DNA of 64,000 nt, taken from positions 64,660,217-64,724,216 of the forward strand of contig CM041298.1 of NCBI GenBank assembly GCA_023052935.1, read 5' to 3'. Shown in pieces: positions 1 through 10,789 of this stretch (positions within the stretch are counted from its first letter, which is position 1; each line of letters starts with the position of its first letter). This stretch comes from Piezodorus guildinii. Lineage: Eukaryota; Arthropoda; Insecta; Hemiptera; Pentatomidae. A program made the translations under genes and the position numbers. The notes below the pieces were generated by a model, which saw only the letters and a program-made list of their open reading frames with translations, had not been told where the DNA came from and did no database searches.

Positions 1-170
1 GAAACTGAAATTTCATATTTAAGACAACTATACCCCCGAGATGTTACAGAATCTTTTTCATCAAAATCAGCTGACCGGAAGATCTACTTTATACTATGTA
101 TTTAGCACCTAAAACGGTTCAAACGATTTTGATTAAACTCCCTTTATCTATGTAAAATTGTACGGGCTTT
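1..170 (-). repeat. R1 interspersed repeat, partial, at window edge
   Basis: This stretch is the reverse complement of part of a family seen at least ten times in the window (for example 39160-39660). It carries the family's 'cccgagatgttacag' and 'gattttgattaaactc' blocks, close to the copy at 27661-27850. The copy is cut by the window edge on the left and loses similarity near 170. It is non-coding. R1 outer ends reappear at about 1285-1325, so 172-1289 may be insertions within one old copy; that is inference. Confidence 0.75.
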
Positions 171-171
171 A

Positions 172-1105
172 ATGCGTTATTTTTATTTATTTATTATCAT
201 TTTTTTATTTATATATTTATTTAATTTTCGTACTCCCCTTTTTTATTTATTTATTTGTTTACCTACTAGATTACTGTTTATTTATCATTTCCTTCGACAG
301 CTCCTTATTGTCATCCGTTATTACTTAAAATCTTTTAATCTTTACCTCGTCACTATTTCTTACAATTTTATCAAATACTCATAAGTAATAACTCAAGTAC
401 TCTCAAGTAATGACTTTTGGCTATTTTTTAACAATCGAATCAGTAAACATAATTTAGCTTCTTGGAATTTTCCAAACGGACATTCTAGTTCTCATATTTT
501 CCGTTCCACGCAATGAGCGTTTTTTAAACTGGGAAACATCACTTCTGTAGGCAAAGCTTCCACGGAGTCACGTAAGTATTTTTTCTTATTGATAAGGGTC
601 TTTTTTCATCGCCCATTTCTTTCTCCCCCTTTCCATACTCATATCTTTCTCCGTTACATATCCTGACATATAATTATTAGTTTAATATTACATTATTTTA
701 AAATTTAAATTATTATTTTTTATTCATACTGTTTCTCTTTTGTAATGACTATATTTTTTTATATATTACCTATACTCTTAACTATGTTTTTAATATATTA
801 CCGTCATATATCAACTCAAAATTGTTAATATTTAAAATTTTAATTGTTCACATATTTTTTTCCTTTATCATTATTTATTTATTTTTTTTTATTATTTTTT
901 TTTTCTCATTTACTTAGTCTCTATTTATATATTCTCATTACAATATTATCATCTCAATTATGTCTACTTCCATACTTTATAACTATCATCTTAATTTTGT
1001 TTATTTCCATACTTTATAACTGTCACCTTATTTCCATACTTTATAATTGTCATCTTATTATCATTTTACATTTAATATTATTTATGTTCCCATAATTTAT
1101 TACGT
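172..1105. other. AT-rich low-complexity stretch, no gene seen
   Basis: This stretch is dominated by T-rich runs. Short open frames here translate to runs of F, L, I and Y and are compositional. About 955-1062 contains three copies of a 'ttccatactttataa' core (starting near 969, 1005 and 1032), a small degenerate tandem repeat. I see no domain, RNA gene or splice-bounded exon. Confidence 0.6.
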
Positions 1106-1289
1106 CATATTATTATTATATACCTAACGCATTATTAAGTCAATAATTACATTGGTTGTTATCTTGTTTCTTTTAGCCCTGATGAAGGCCCACATTGTAG
1201 GCCGAAACGTCGGCACATAATTAAAATAACGCTTATTTTTAATTGTGTGTTTTTAATTTATGACCGCACCCCCAACCATCTTCCTCATG
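1106..1289 (+). mobile_element. Penelope-like element terminal repeat (single copy)
   Basis: The sequence closely matches the right arm of the inverted PLE repeat at 4672-4844. Both share 'cctaacgcattattaagt', the hammerhead-like core and the end block 'accgcacccccaacc'. PLE pseudo-LTRs are known to carry minimal hammerhead ribozymes, which is why I assign the family. No Penelope reverse transcriptase or GIY-YIG coding sequence is present. The right side abuts an R1 end at about 1290. Confidence 0.6.
1175..1218 (+). ncRNA. Hammerhead-ribozyme-like core (type I, minimal)
   Basis: CTGATGA is at 1179-1185. It is followed by one extra base and then a four-base-pair stem II (GGCC 1187-1190 with GGCC 1200-1203). 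GAAAC begins at 1204 and ACGTC covers 1207-1211. The palindromic ACGT is the very short stem III typical of retroelement hammerheads, which are thought to act as dimers; cleavage would follow C1211. GCC at 1176-1178 and GGC at 1212-1214 can start stem I, with a weaker TTTT/AAAA pairing further out. Activity is inferred only. Confidence 0.6.
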
Positions 1290-1325
1290 TAAGTGAAAGT
1301 CGTGTTTTGTTTGTACCAGATTTTT
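1290..1325 (-). repeat. R1 repeat outer end
   Basis: The string 'gtaagtgaaagtcgtg' followed by 'gtaccagatttttt' matches the outer end of R1 copies at 28455-28490 and, reversed, at 29080, 38660 and 38740. Only the end survives here, directly next to the PLE repeat. Confidence 0.6.
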
Positions 1326-2034
1326 TTTTTTTAAAGTTTCGTAAAATATTATACATAGACCATGAAGTGGGAAAACGTGGTTTGTTAGTGAAAATGTTAT
1401 AATGAGAATTTTCAATGAAAATTCACGTTCCTCTAAGTCTAAATAACTAACTCTTGTAAAATTGGTATTGATATGATAACACTCGTATGTGATAGTTTCC
1501 TTCGTGATATAAGTTTTTACTTTTTTTTTTTTTTTAATGTCATCTAATGAGTATAATATTAATGTTTACCTCCCTTAATTCTTTAAGAGGAACTATCAGT
1601 CATGATAAACCCATTCATACATATTTCAAGTCAGGTAAATGAATCAAATCATATCAAAGTTAAGGGAAATGAAAAAGAGTTTTATAAATAAATTAGTGTA
1701 AAAAAGAATAGGCATCACACATCCTTCACTTACCCCACTTTATTTTCTTTAAGGAATGTATACATTAAGTTTCTATGAAAGGTTCTTTTTCATATCTAAG
1801 TTCCTCTTGTTCAGTTCTTCTCTCATTGAATAAATAAAAAATCGTTTTACGTAATGTTAGGCAATCATTCATTTACTTTCCCACTTAAAAAAATATTTCA
1901 AAAGTTCAAATTCAGTTTCTGAAAAAAATTCATTACTAAGCTAAGCCAATTATAATTATTACTACAAAAATCCTGCAAGTAACGTCAACGTGATTATCTG
2001 CTAAGGTACTAATTCCTGAAACACGGTCTGGGGG
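1326..2034. other. No recognisable feature
   Basis: This is AT-rich unique-looking sequence with a poly(T) run near 1520. I see no sustained open frame, no RNA signature and no match to other parts of the window. Confidence 0.5.
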
Positions 2035-3412
2035 TCCAATCGAACAGAAGACGAGTTAAACTCGGGGAGTCCATTGCGAGGAGTAAACGATATCTACACT
2101 TCTCCTAAATTTTCTGGACCAAGGGGTGAGAGCTGGATCGATGATACTAAGGCCTCGCCGACACTCTAAAGACGCATTGTTGACAGCATCCTCAGGTCTG
2201 AGACGAATTCTGACCAGAAGTGATTGTTACAGGAGACAGCCTCTCACCATGGCATTGAAAGGGGATATGTAACACGGAGAAACGATTGGAGTGTCTTCAG
2301 AAGTATGCTGGTGGGAGGACTGGAAGGAGGCGGATTCTGAAAACACGGATGACTTAGGATATTGGGTTCTAAGGATTACTGATGTCATCTGTGATGTCGC
2401 CGAGAACTCCCTCCAGCACCGGAAGGCAATGGTCCGACCTCTCCCCTGATGGACGCCAGCTTTATATAACATGAAGAAAGACCTATACAAGGCCCGGCGG
2501 TCATTCCAGAATTGCATATGTGACGAGAGGCGCGCTGCACTTCGTAGTGGGTACAAATTAAAAGCAAAAGCAAGTAAACTACAAAATGATAGTGAATTCC
2601 GAATACTTTTGACAGTCACTGTGTATAAAATCGATGGTATGAAGTGAGTGACTGCTGATAGTTGATTTTTATGATAAATTATCAGAATCTGCTTTGCGTC
2701 ACAAGGGCTTGCAGGTCAACGTTCCACGAAGCAGTGCTGGTATTAGCAGGTGCGGTACCTCTCGACCTCCTTCTGTGAGATGTGACTAAATATATGTACA
2801 GAACTAAAGGCTTGGCAGGTCTACCGGAAAATCTCCTGTTGAGGATTGTGGAAACACCCACGAAACGGAAAACGAAGATCCGGGAGGAAACTATGGAGGT
2901 ATGGAGCCAATAGTGAATTCATACTCCAAAAGGGAGTTCGTTTCGGAAATATTTTCCAACGGTCAAGTCCCGTCTCGCAGCTTAATGGTTCCTCCCGGAC
3001 TTCTGGATATCACAGTTCCTCACAGGGCATGGGGAGGTTTGAGCTTGACTGCATAGTTTTGGCCTTGATATCGACCCCCAATGCCCACCCAACTTGGAGA
3101 GTACCGGAGACAGCCGAACATGTGGTCACAACCTGCACTGCATTCGATTCCCTTAGAGCCAAATTAATAAGAGCCACGGGATTGTTCGTCATCACTGTGG
3201 AGGAGTTGTTTCAATTAGTGAGTGAAACAAACTTTCCGTGGTTCAAGAAGTTCATTTATGGCTGGAAGACAGCCTTGGGTCCAGCACACTACAACCTTGG
3301 TGGTCGAAGAAGAAGAAGGCTAGTGCACACAAGACCACTCCGTAACTTCCAGTACCTAAGGGTATCTAAGAACTGATGCCGTGTAGGCCAGGAGGGGATG
3401 GATAAATAAATA
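2035..3412 (+). pseudogene. Degraded R1-clade LINE (endonuclease and RT C-terminal remnants)
   Basis: Around 2131-2230 a broken frame reads SWID-x-T-x-ASPTL and RIVDS-x-LRSET, the pattern found near the end of the AP-like endonuclease in R1/TRAS LINEs. Around 2500-2600 it reads ARRSFQNCICDERRAALRSGYK, a region typically just after the endonuclease. From 2846 an open frame ends in VPETAEHVVTTCTAFDSLR (about 3096-3160), the C-terminal zinc-knuckle region of R1-type ORF2. The RT core is missing between them. Several stops and shifts mark it as dead. An A-rich tail lies near 3400-3420. Confidence 0.7.
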
Positions 3413-4468
3413 TAAAAAAAATATCGTTGGCAAATTGTGCACATCATTAATGTGCAATTACAGTTTCAGACGACTTTTCGTTTTTTAGATCAAATAAAAA
3501 CAGAACCCATTAGCTTATATTTATTGTAGTTGATATCAATTATCAATGTTAGTGTATATAAAACTACACTGAATCTATTAATTTCAATAAAATTAATATT
3601 TAGAAGAAAACGAAGCAGTTTTAATTCGACATAGGAAGTTAAAATTCCTCCTTTCTTATAAAAAGTATTTGATGTACTGCTATAATCATAAACCTTTTTC
3701 TGAAGCCGTAAAATGAAATATAGAACAACCAAGAATAAAGGAAAAGTGTATTACGACAGTTCTTTGTAATAAAAGTAGCAATAAAAGTTTGACATCTCCT
3801 ATAAAGCTGAGACAATCTTCATATTTGAATGAGAAATTGAGTTGGGAAATATTCGGACCACTTTCCAATAACTGCTGAATAGAATTACATTTTAATAAAA
3901 TATATAAATTTCATATATTTCGTTCCTTACGCTTATCTGGGAGATGTAAGAATCACTGATTTCCGAAAGGGAAAAACATCTAGTCCTCGCAACATACATC
4001 TTTCACTTCCATCTCTTATTATATTTAAAATTTAATAATTTAAATCTAGTCACTAGACTTTTAGTTTCTTTCTAGTACTTTGTAATGATTTTTGGTCATT
4101 AATTTTTTTTTTAAGTATAATCATGTATAACTTTCGCTCAGTCGATTCTAGTAAAAAGTTGCAGTGACAACTACCTAGAGGGACACACTTCATTTATAAA
4201 TAAACAAAATGATGCTGTCCTACTTAATTGGGTTGCTATAACACAGCACACCAATCGTCTCCTTTAGGAATATTCTTAATATTATAAATTATAATTTTAA
4301 ATCTTTAATTATAAACACGATAATTTTTTTTTTTGTCTTTTCTGTTCTTTTTAGGTAATACATATTTTACATAGGCAAGTTAATGAAAATTCAGCTTTGT
4401 ATCACTTATCGACGTAACTCACACACAAATAACACATTTGGTGAAACTTAGTTATTTGCACCAAAGAT
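3413..4468. other. No gene seen; AT-rich with faint R1-like traces
   Basis: Short open frames here are AT-rich and lack any domain. Around 3970-4010 a block 'ctcgcaacatacatctttcactt' vaguely resembles the R1 outer end (compare 23770-23800), so an old R1 copy is possible. Nothing else is supportable. Confidence 0.4.
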
Positions 4469-4556
4469 TCAAAGAATATGTTAGATGAGGAAGATGGTTG
4501 GGGGTGCGGTCATAGATTAAAAACACACATTTAAAATAAATGTTATTTTAATTATG

Positions 4557-4597
4557 TGCCGACGTTTCGGCCTACAATGTGGGCCTTCATCAGGGCT
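4557..4597 (-). ncRNA. Hammerhead-like core in PLE left arm
   Basis: On the minus strand CTGATGA runs 4593-4587 and GAAACGTC ends at 4561, with the same GGCC/GGCC stem II and nine-base loop as the copy at 1175. All core bases are unchanged, which suggests a young copy or recent duplication of the arm. Confidence 0.6.
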
Positions 4598-4727
4598 AAA
4601 AGAAACAAGATAACAACCTATGTAATTATAGTCTTAATAATGCTATTAAATTAATAATATTATTATTATTATATACCTAACGCATTATTAAGTCTATAAT
4701 TACATAGGTTGTTATCTTGTTTCTTTT

Positions 4728-4770
4728 AGCCCTGATGAAGGCCCACATTGTAGGCCGAAACGTCGGCACA
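4728..4770 (+). ncRNA. Hammerhead-like core in PLE right arm
   Basis: CTGATGA lies at 4732-4738, stem II uses GGCC on both sides of a nine-base loop, and GAAACGTC runs 4757-4764. GCC directly upstream and GGC directly downstream begin stem I. It faces the minus-strand copy at 4557-4597, so a transcript of either strand would carry one ribozyme and one antisense core. Confidence 0.6.
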
Positions 4771-4885
4771 TAATTAAAATAACATTTATTTTAAATGTGT
4801 GTTTTTAATCTATGACCGCACCCCCAACCATCTTCCTCATCTAATTTCTCAACGGTCAACAAAACTCCATCATCAAAGAATATGT

Positions 4886-5254
4886 AGTTCCATTGAATGT
4901 TTCGTTTGTAATTTTTAGATCTCAATTGTTTTCTTTACTATTATGTCTATACATAGGTAAGTGAAATTAAAAATTTACTTCTGTTCACATCTATACTGAG
5001 GACCTCAAAATAATGTATATGTATATTTATAAATTGTTTATTATTTCTCGACTGTTGATAATTTAAGGTCTTAAGGTTCGGTCAACAAATTAGCAGATTT
5101 AATTAGGCTACGTTTCGAGAATTTATTGTTCTCATATTCATGCCCTAACTGTGGAATAAACGAAAAAGAGAATATTAAAATTTGTAAACAATAATAAATA
5201 GATGATATTATTATTAGAAAGACGGAAAACATTTTTGAATAAATTTAAGTATGC
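4886..5254. other. No recognisable feature
   Basis: AT-rich sequence between two retroelement insertions. I see no open frame, RNA gene or repeat shared with the rest of the window. Confidence 0.5.
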
Positions 5255-5268
5255 ATTGTCCAATTAAT

Positions 5269-5731
5269 GATTAGAATTTATAAAACTATTATTCTTCCAA
5301 CGGTTCTTTACGGATGTGAAACGTGGCCGCTTACTTTGAGGGATGAACAACGGCTTAAGGTTTTCGAAAATAAGGTATTGCGTATAATATTTGGTCCGAA
5401 GAGAGATGAGGCCACTGGGGAGTTCAGAAGGTTGCACAACGCGGAATTGCGGAACTTGTATCCTGTGAATATAATTGAACTAATCGCATCGCGGAGACTC
5501 AAATGGGCGAGTAAAGTTGTTGGGCTCGATGACGAGCGGATTCCGAGAAAGTTGGTATTTGCTGATCCAACTGGTAGGCGTCCGAAAGGTAGGCCGAAGC
5601 GGAGATGGGAGGATTGCGTTAAGGCTGATCTCGGGAGCTTGGGCTTGAATGGTGAACATTGGACAGTCTTTGTAGGCGGAATTTGGTGTTATCGGTATCG
5701 AACCTTCGGGTTCGCTAAGCCTATTATTATT
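5269..5731 (+). pseudogene. 5'-truncated LINE, RT C-terminal region (RTE/CR1-like)
   Basis: The frame opens at 5267 and encodes about 160 residues. It begins IYKTIILPTVLYGCETWPL, the RT thumb 'PvLlYGsEtW' block, continues through EN-KVLRIIFGPKRDE and LIASRRLKWASKVV, and ends in a GRP-KGRPKRRWEDC block. This is the carboxyl end of ORF2 in many RTE- and CR1-like LINEs; I cannot name the clade. It ends in (ATT)n. A 14-bp target duplication, attgtccaattaat, flanks it (5255-5268 and 5732-5745), so it is a 5'-truncated insertion. No stop occurs in this part, but without the RT palm it cannot work. Confidence 0.8.
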
Positions 5732-5944
5732 ATTGTCCAATTAATAGATATATAGTAGTGAAATAGATATATCAATTAGAATTTATTTTTTTCAACTTTT
5801 TAAATAAATTTAATAGAAATTATTACAAATTTACTTACAATTTGACACATAGATTTATGTACACACATATCTTGCAATATTTAAAATTGAGACAATGTTT
5901 GATTGGACTTTAAGGCGTAAAACACCAAATTCTATAATCTAAAA

Positions 5945-5993
<49 letters not shown>

Positions 5994-6026
5994 GTTTATG
6001 TGTATATGTGTGTGTGTGTTGTGTGT
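5945..6026. repeat. (TA)n microsatellite followed by (TG)-rich tract
   Basis: An uninterrupted TA run covers about 5945-5987. It is followed by a TG-rich stretch (about 5993-6026) with short interruptions. Confidence 0.95.
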
Positions 6027-7430
6027 ATTAAACCTCTATAAAAGAAAAATAAATGAATAAAAAATAATAATGGTAAATACAAAATAAAAATATACAGAAA
6101 TCAATCAATTATGAATTAAAAAAAAAATCAATAAATAAATAGGAACACTTTGAATACACAATACAGCAAAATCATTAAAAAATATAATAAAATAAATAAA
6201 AATATTAAAATAGAGTCAGAAAGAATTTTTGTTTCTTTTTCTAAATAATTGAGAAAGTAAATTTTGTAAAAATTCAATATTAATTTTTTTTAAGGTATTT
6301 CCAGCCCTTGTTATTCCGTAGGACTATCTGAATATTTTTGTCATAAAATTACTAGCTAAGGCATCACTGTTTCGAAAAAATCCTCGTGATTTTCTTCGTA
6401 TGTTTTAATGTTTTCAAACGAAGTAATGTTTTAATAATATTTACAAAATATCAATATTTTAGAGTCAAGAGCATTAAGATCCTCATAATATTAACTTTCT
6501 ATACAGTAAGAGGTAAGTTCTAAGAAATAGTTTATTTACCATGTCTTTACTCATTCATTTGCAACTGATTTTAATTCAATTAAATACTGAAATAAAGTAT
6601 TGTAAATATCCATATATTTGTGTCAATATTACACCGGTATCGATAACGTTCACGGAAATTAATATTGTTATCCTATCTCTAATAGACAGGTATACCCAGA
6701 GCGCATGATGGTAACGTTACCATGGTTATGATATCAAAGCTTTTATCCCTGCCAAAAATCGCATAACGTGCCTATAGAAGTTTTTACTTCAATAAATTGA
6801 GCTGACTAAAGGAATTTATGATTCGATAATTTAAGTAAACCGAAAGAAAAAAACGCCATTTTTATCTTCATATGTCTTAGGTTCATTTCAATGTTAAAGT
6901 ATACGAGATTCTCTATTCCTTACTAGAATTTATCGATACAAATTCAGTATTTTACAAAGTATATATATATATATATATATTATATTTATTTTTAATATAA
7001 TATAATATATACATATATATACATAAAGACAAATTTTTATTAAACTTATATTTTAATAATGTTTGATAAGGCAGTTAAATCCAATTTATACTTTTTTTAA
7101 AATAATTATTGACAGTTTTATATTTAAATGCGAATATAAAAGTTTCCTATAGCAATAAACAGATTTAATAAAAAGTTATTCTTGTCTTTATCAAGCATAA
7201 AAAAATAATTAAATTATCTTTCCCCTGTAGCTGTATTTATTGGCATAGCAGTTTCTTCATTATTCATTTATTCTCATAAAAATAGATTGTTTTTTCCTTC
7301 CATAATATCATGAAAAGTTTTACTTAAGTACCGGGTACAGTAGTTATGGAGTACCTGATTTAGATAATTGTAACTGAATATTATTCTTTACACTTTTTAA
7401 AGTTTATTTAATAGTTCTTAAATTGATTTT
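6027..7430. other. No gene seen; AT-rich, with a second (TA)n at 6961-6980
   Basis: This is AT-rich unique sequence with no sustained open frame. Near 6709-6720 is a 12-bp perfect palindrome (ggtaacgttacc), probably chance. A TA run lies at 6961-6980. Confidence 0.5.
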
Positions 7431-7434
7431 TATA

Positions 7435-7640
7435 GCCTAAGTAAGTGAAATTCGTGTTTTACCCATTCCAGATTTTTTATCTGTGATTACAAGACAGTAA
7501 AGGTACTATAAAGGAAGGAAATGCAAAATATCGGCATTTAATTCCTGTCAGTCTATTTCAGTCAGCATTATGCAGTTATTATTTTGACTCAGGAAACACT
7601 AAAACATGTATTTCTGTTGAAACATGTATTCGAACGTGCA
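7435..7640 (+). repeat. R1 repeat, heavily deleted copy
   Basis: The copy starts with 'taagtaagtgaaattcgtg', an R1 outer end. It then carries the family's 'tcggcatttaa..cctgtcag.ctatttcagtcag' block and jumps directly to the 'gactcaggaaacactaaaaca' block near the other end. The middle, with the CA tract, is missing. Confidence 0.55.
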
Positions 7641-7674
7641 TTAGGAAATTCGTTCTTGGCCATTGAAGATGCAA

Positions 7675-8362
7675 CGAAAGTACTAACATATTAATAAAGC
7701 TAAGACCAAGTACATGAGAGTCAGAGAAGGACCAGGAACCAGTACCTTTGTGGCAGGACCATATAATTTTGAAAGGGTATCTACGTCTACTTCGGGTCTG
7801 AAATTAACTCCAAAAACGAAATCTCTATAGAAATCAACAGGCGTATAGCAACGGCGAGACGATGCAAATTTGACCTTTCGAAACATTTCGGAAGCAGGTT
7901 CCTCTCTAACGGGACCAAGATCAAGAAGACCTAGGTTCGCCCTGTTTTAATCTATGGATCTGAAGTATGGACCTTTAAAAAGCAGAATGAAGACAGACTT
8001 CTGATCTTAGATAGGTCAATTCTGAGAAGGATTAGAGAGGGTGGAATTTTGAGAAGGAGAAATGCCGAACTCGCTGGTCTTTATAAAGTTCTGGATCTGG
8101 CCAAGTTTATTAAGATAGGGCGGCTTCGATGGGCTGGGCACATTGCATGTATGGATGATTCGGCGATATTATGGATGATGTTGTCCGGAAAGATGCATGA
8201 GCAAAGAAAGGTTGACAGGCCAAATGTAAGATGGGAGATTCAGTGACAGTCGACGCACGGGCTCCACTGGGAGTCCGAAACTGGAGAGCTGTTGCAGCTA
8301 ATGTTATGTTCTGGCGAAAGCTTTTGGAGCAGGCCCAGTCTCGGTAACGGGATGTAACGCCG
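7675..8362 (+). pseudogene. 5'-truncated LINE, RT thumb and C-terminus (RTE/CR1-like)
   Basis: Read across two frameshifts, the order is KTKYMRV near 7705, an EINSKNEIS-like block near 7800, then PVLIYGSEVWTF near 7940, ERLLIL-RSILRRIREGG and, from 8049, LRRRNAELAGLYKVLDLAKFIKIGRLRWAGHIACMDDS. This matches the layout of the RT thumb and following helix-rich tail of RTE-like ORF2. The 8049-8246 frame stays open, and the rest has stops. It is related in design to 5269-5731 but too different to be the same subfamily. Confidence 0.7.
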
Positions 8363-8451
8363 TCTATGTATGTACAATACTTCGTTTACTATATATATAG
8401 ATTATTTAATATATTTATATAATATATATATATATATATACTATTTATTAA

Positions 8452-8763
8452 ACAAGAAAAAATGCTTGTACCTGTACAACCCATGGACCCTTCATTGGGC
8501 TCAGTGCATATAGGAATTATTACTGTTAGCATACGACCGCGCAATAAGGTGAGTAGCCATTGATCATGCTCAGCCGCCAGGTTTTTTTCCCAATATGGGT
8601 ACCTATTTTGAAGAGGCTTAATCTGCTCCTGGAGGGTCTTCCTACGCTAGGGTCGCCTCCCGGCTGAATCAACAGAATAAATAATATTCTGCCAGAGCCG
8701 AGATTCGAACCCAGGACCCGGAGAATAGTAGACTAACGCTCTATCCACTACACCATTCCGCTA
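8452..8763 (-). mobile_element. tRNA-derived SINE
   Basis: On the minus strand the element begins near 8763 with an A-box-like TGGTGTAGTGGATAGAGCG (8754-8736). A B-box-like GGGTTCGAATC follows about 35 bases later (about 8702-8712). Together these are an internal RNA polymerase III promoter as in a tRNA. The body that follows (AGAATATTATTTATTCTG and onward) is shared with the copy at 43612-43892, including a tail resembling GTACAGGT. It ends in a T/A-rich tract at 8452. No cloverleaf closes properly, so it is not a tRNA gene. Confidence 0.75.
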
Positions 8764-9058
8764 TCTATATATTTTATAGGATAGTAAATGAAACAAATGC
8801 TTTCATTCAAATTATGTTTAATTTTTTTCTGAGTAAGGAAAATGAGTAATATATGTGTGGTATTTTTGTTTATGCATGATATAAAAAGTAACTAAACAAT
8901 GTTTTCTTTGTTTTTGTTCGAAGGAAAACATTTTTCATCTGATTTCGATTACGCTTAATAAAACACTCTCCATATTTCCTGATCCATAACAATGAGTTTG
9001 TATGTTTCACCATGTACACGGAACCTCATTGTTACTTTCTTCTTTCACTATCTTTCGA
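8764..9058. other. No recognisable feature
   Basis: AT-rich sequence between the SINE and a LINE fragment. I see nothing supportable in it. Confidence 0.45.
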
Positions 9059-9059
9059 A

Positions 9060-9380
9060 GTATTTTATTAATTTATTATATATTTTATTGAAATTTACAA
9101 CTGTATATTATAATACATCAATTAAATATGCTGATAAAAGACAGTGTACATGAAAAACATGAAGAGAAACTGCTCATTGGCAGCACTCTAGTAATCAATC
9201 TAATCAAGAAGGTCTCGAGGCATCTTATTTTCAGACGCCTCGTTGGATTATCAGGAATCGAAGAGGGAAGCAAGGATTGCAAATAGTGGTTTAGAGTGGT
9301 AATGGAGATTGTCATGGAAGGAATGATACCTGGTACGTGCCAAATGAAGTATGTTAAGTCGAACATTAATAAGTTCACCT
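9060..9380 (-). pseudogene. Jockey-type LINE 3' end, short copy
   Basis: Read on the minus strand, the end 'acaactgta..' plus A-rich tail near 9080 and the coding block RRLKI-RCLETFLI (about 9215-9240) match the last residues (RRLKRRWPRDLLV) and 3'UTR of the full-length jockey copy at 54259-59087. Homology fades beyond about 9370. It is 5'-truncated with stops throughout. Confidence 0.65.
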
Positions 9381-9981
9381 TGGTTGTCGCTACCGTAGAC
9401 ATTGTTAGGTAGCACGAACCGATAGTTATTAAAGCATATTATTTCCATGAAGGGAGGTGGAACCTCGGAGAGAAGCGGGTACGAAGCAGGTGGTTGGTTC
9501 TTCCACCGCACCAGCTGCTGCTATGGGTCATTTACATATTTAATTTTGTTCCCCGATCCTTTAGCCACTAGTTCCTAGGCTGCATTAATTAATTAACTGT
9601 TCCGCAAAATTTTGTTGATTGGCTTGCATTCCAAATAAGACTCATATGAAAGGATAAATATAATCATTTTTTTAATTTCAATTGAACAGAATCCTTGATT
9701 TTAGGGATCGTTAATTTTTTCCAACCAAAGCACATGATTGGCCAATTAAATAAAAACAATTTAAAATGAATTAAAAATATTTCATTGAGCAAAAGTTGAT
9801 AGGGGTGCAGTCCCACAACAGTGTGATCTCCCGCCTGACAACGCTCTGAAGGCGACATAAAATTTAGGCCGAAACGTTGAAACACTAAATTAAGCTTACT
9901 AAATTAAAATATTTCGATGATTACCCCCCCCCCTCCTCAATCAATAAACTTAATCATTCTTTTATCATTATAAAATTATTT
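9381..9981. other. Mostly unassigned; possible decayed PLE with hammerhead-like trace
   Basis: At 9846-9890 the plus strand reads ctctgaaggcgaca, then taggccgaaacgttgaaacac. This has the spacing of the PLE hammerhead core (CTGA..., stem, GGCCGAAACGT) but with a damaged CTGANGA and ACGTT for ACGTC. A C-rich run follows at 9925-9934. I infer an old PLE terminal repeat here. The remainder shows no gene. Confidence 0.35.
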
Positions 9982-10617
9982 TTCCTTCAATAACACTTCT
10001 CTTGTCCCTGTTGAACAGATACCTAGGACTGCACCTGGACAAACGTCTTACTTGGAACCCACATACAAGACTGAAAAGACAAGAAACTACCCGACGTTTT
10101 CGATTACTTCAACACTTACTGGACAAAAGCTCTAACCTTCCACTTAAGTACAAAAGGCTCATCTACTTGAATATCGTAAGACCAATAAGGACTTACGGAG
10201 TAAAGATTTGGGGCTCTTCTAAACCAACAAATTCATCCCATCTCCAATCCTTGAAATCAAAAATCCTTCGAAAAATCCTCAATGCTCTTTATTTTGTCAC
10301 AAATAAACTCATCCATAAAGACCTTAACTTTCCCTATATTGCTGACTTGGCGCGAACCAGGTACCACTCCTTTCATAACAAAGTCCATTCCCACTCTCTT
10401 CTACTAGTTTCACTCCTTGCTTCCTCTACAACCCCAGATAATCCTCCGAGCCTTCTGAAAAGAAGATGGCCCCGAGACCTTCTAGTTTAACATAGTTTAT
10501 GGGTAGCTGCCAATGGGTAGTATCCCCACATGTGAATCCATGACATTTGTATCTTGTATCTGATTTACTAGATGTAAATCATTATACAGTTGTAAATAGC
10601 AATAAATCTATTAAAAA
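9982..10617 (+). pseudogene. 5'-truncated jockey-type LINE copy
   Basis: The coding part matches the end of ORF2 in the full-length copy: PVEQI, then (after a 4-bp deletion near 10015) RYLGLHLDKRLTWNPHTRL, RPIRTYGVKIWGS, ILRKILNALYFVTNKLIHKDLN and RRWPRDLLV, stop near 10488. A 3'UTR with 'cagttgtaaatagcaataaatc' and a short poly(A) follow. A 9-bp direct repeat, aaattattt, flanks it (9973-9981 and 10618-10626). It is a retroposed fragment with no RT palm. Confidence 0.85.
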
Positions 10618-10789
10618 AAAATTATTTCATATGCGTTTTCGTGGAACAATTATTATGGATAAAATAATTCTAGCATTATTTCGCTACATACTTGTTTATT
10701 ATTTTCGATAATGAACCTTTGTAATCAAACAAAAAACCTCTCCCAATCAAAACTAATGACCCCCCCCCTTCTATAAACCTTCATCAATC

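Larger units (their letters stand above)
4482..4872. mobile_element. Penelope-like inverted terminal-repeat insertion
   Basis: Two copies of the PLE repeat face each other: a minus-oriented arm at about 4482-4668 and a plus-oriented arm at about 4672-4844, meeting in a short ATT-rich centre. The arms are nearly identical to each other and to 1106-1289. A 13-bp direct repeat, tcaaagaatatgt, flanks the unit (4469-4481 and 4873-4885) and looks like a target duplication. About 28 bp right of the right arm (4845-4872) then belongs to the insertion. Inverted repeat arrangements and truncated copies are common in PLEs. No coding part is present. Confidence 0.65.

Noticed and set aside
172..1095. Membrane-protein-like frames rich in F, L, I and Y
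   Set aside because: Pure T-rich composition; no conserved residues and no codon bias.
6709..6720. ggtaacgttacc perfect palindrome as a regulatory site
   Set aside because: A single 12-bp palindrome is expected by chance in 64 kb, and no gene is nearby.
8700..8763. tRNA gene on the minus strand (also 43830-43892 and 48041-48113)
   Set aside because: A and B boxes are present, but arms do not pair into a cloverleaf, and the repeats have shared non-tRNA bodies, so SINEs fit better.
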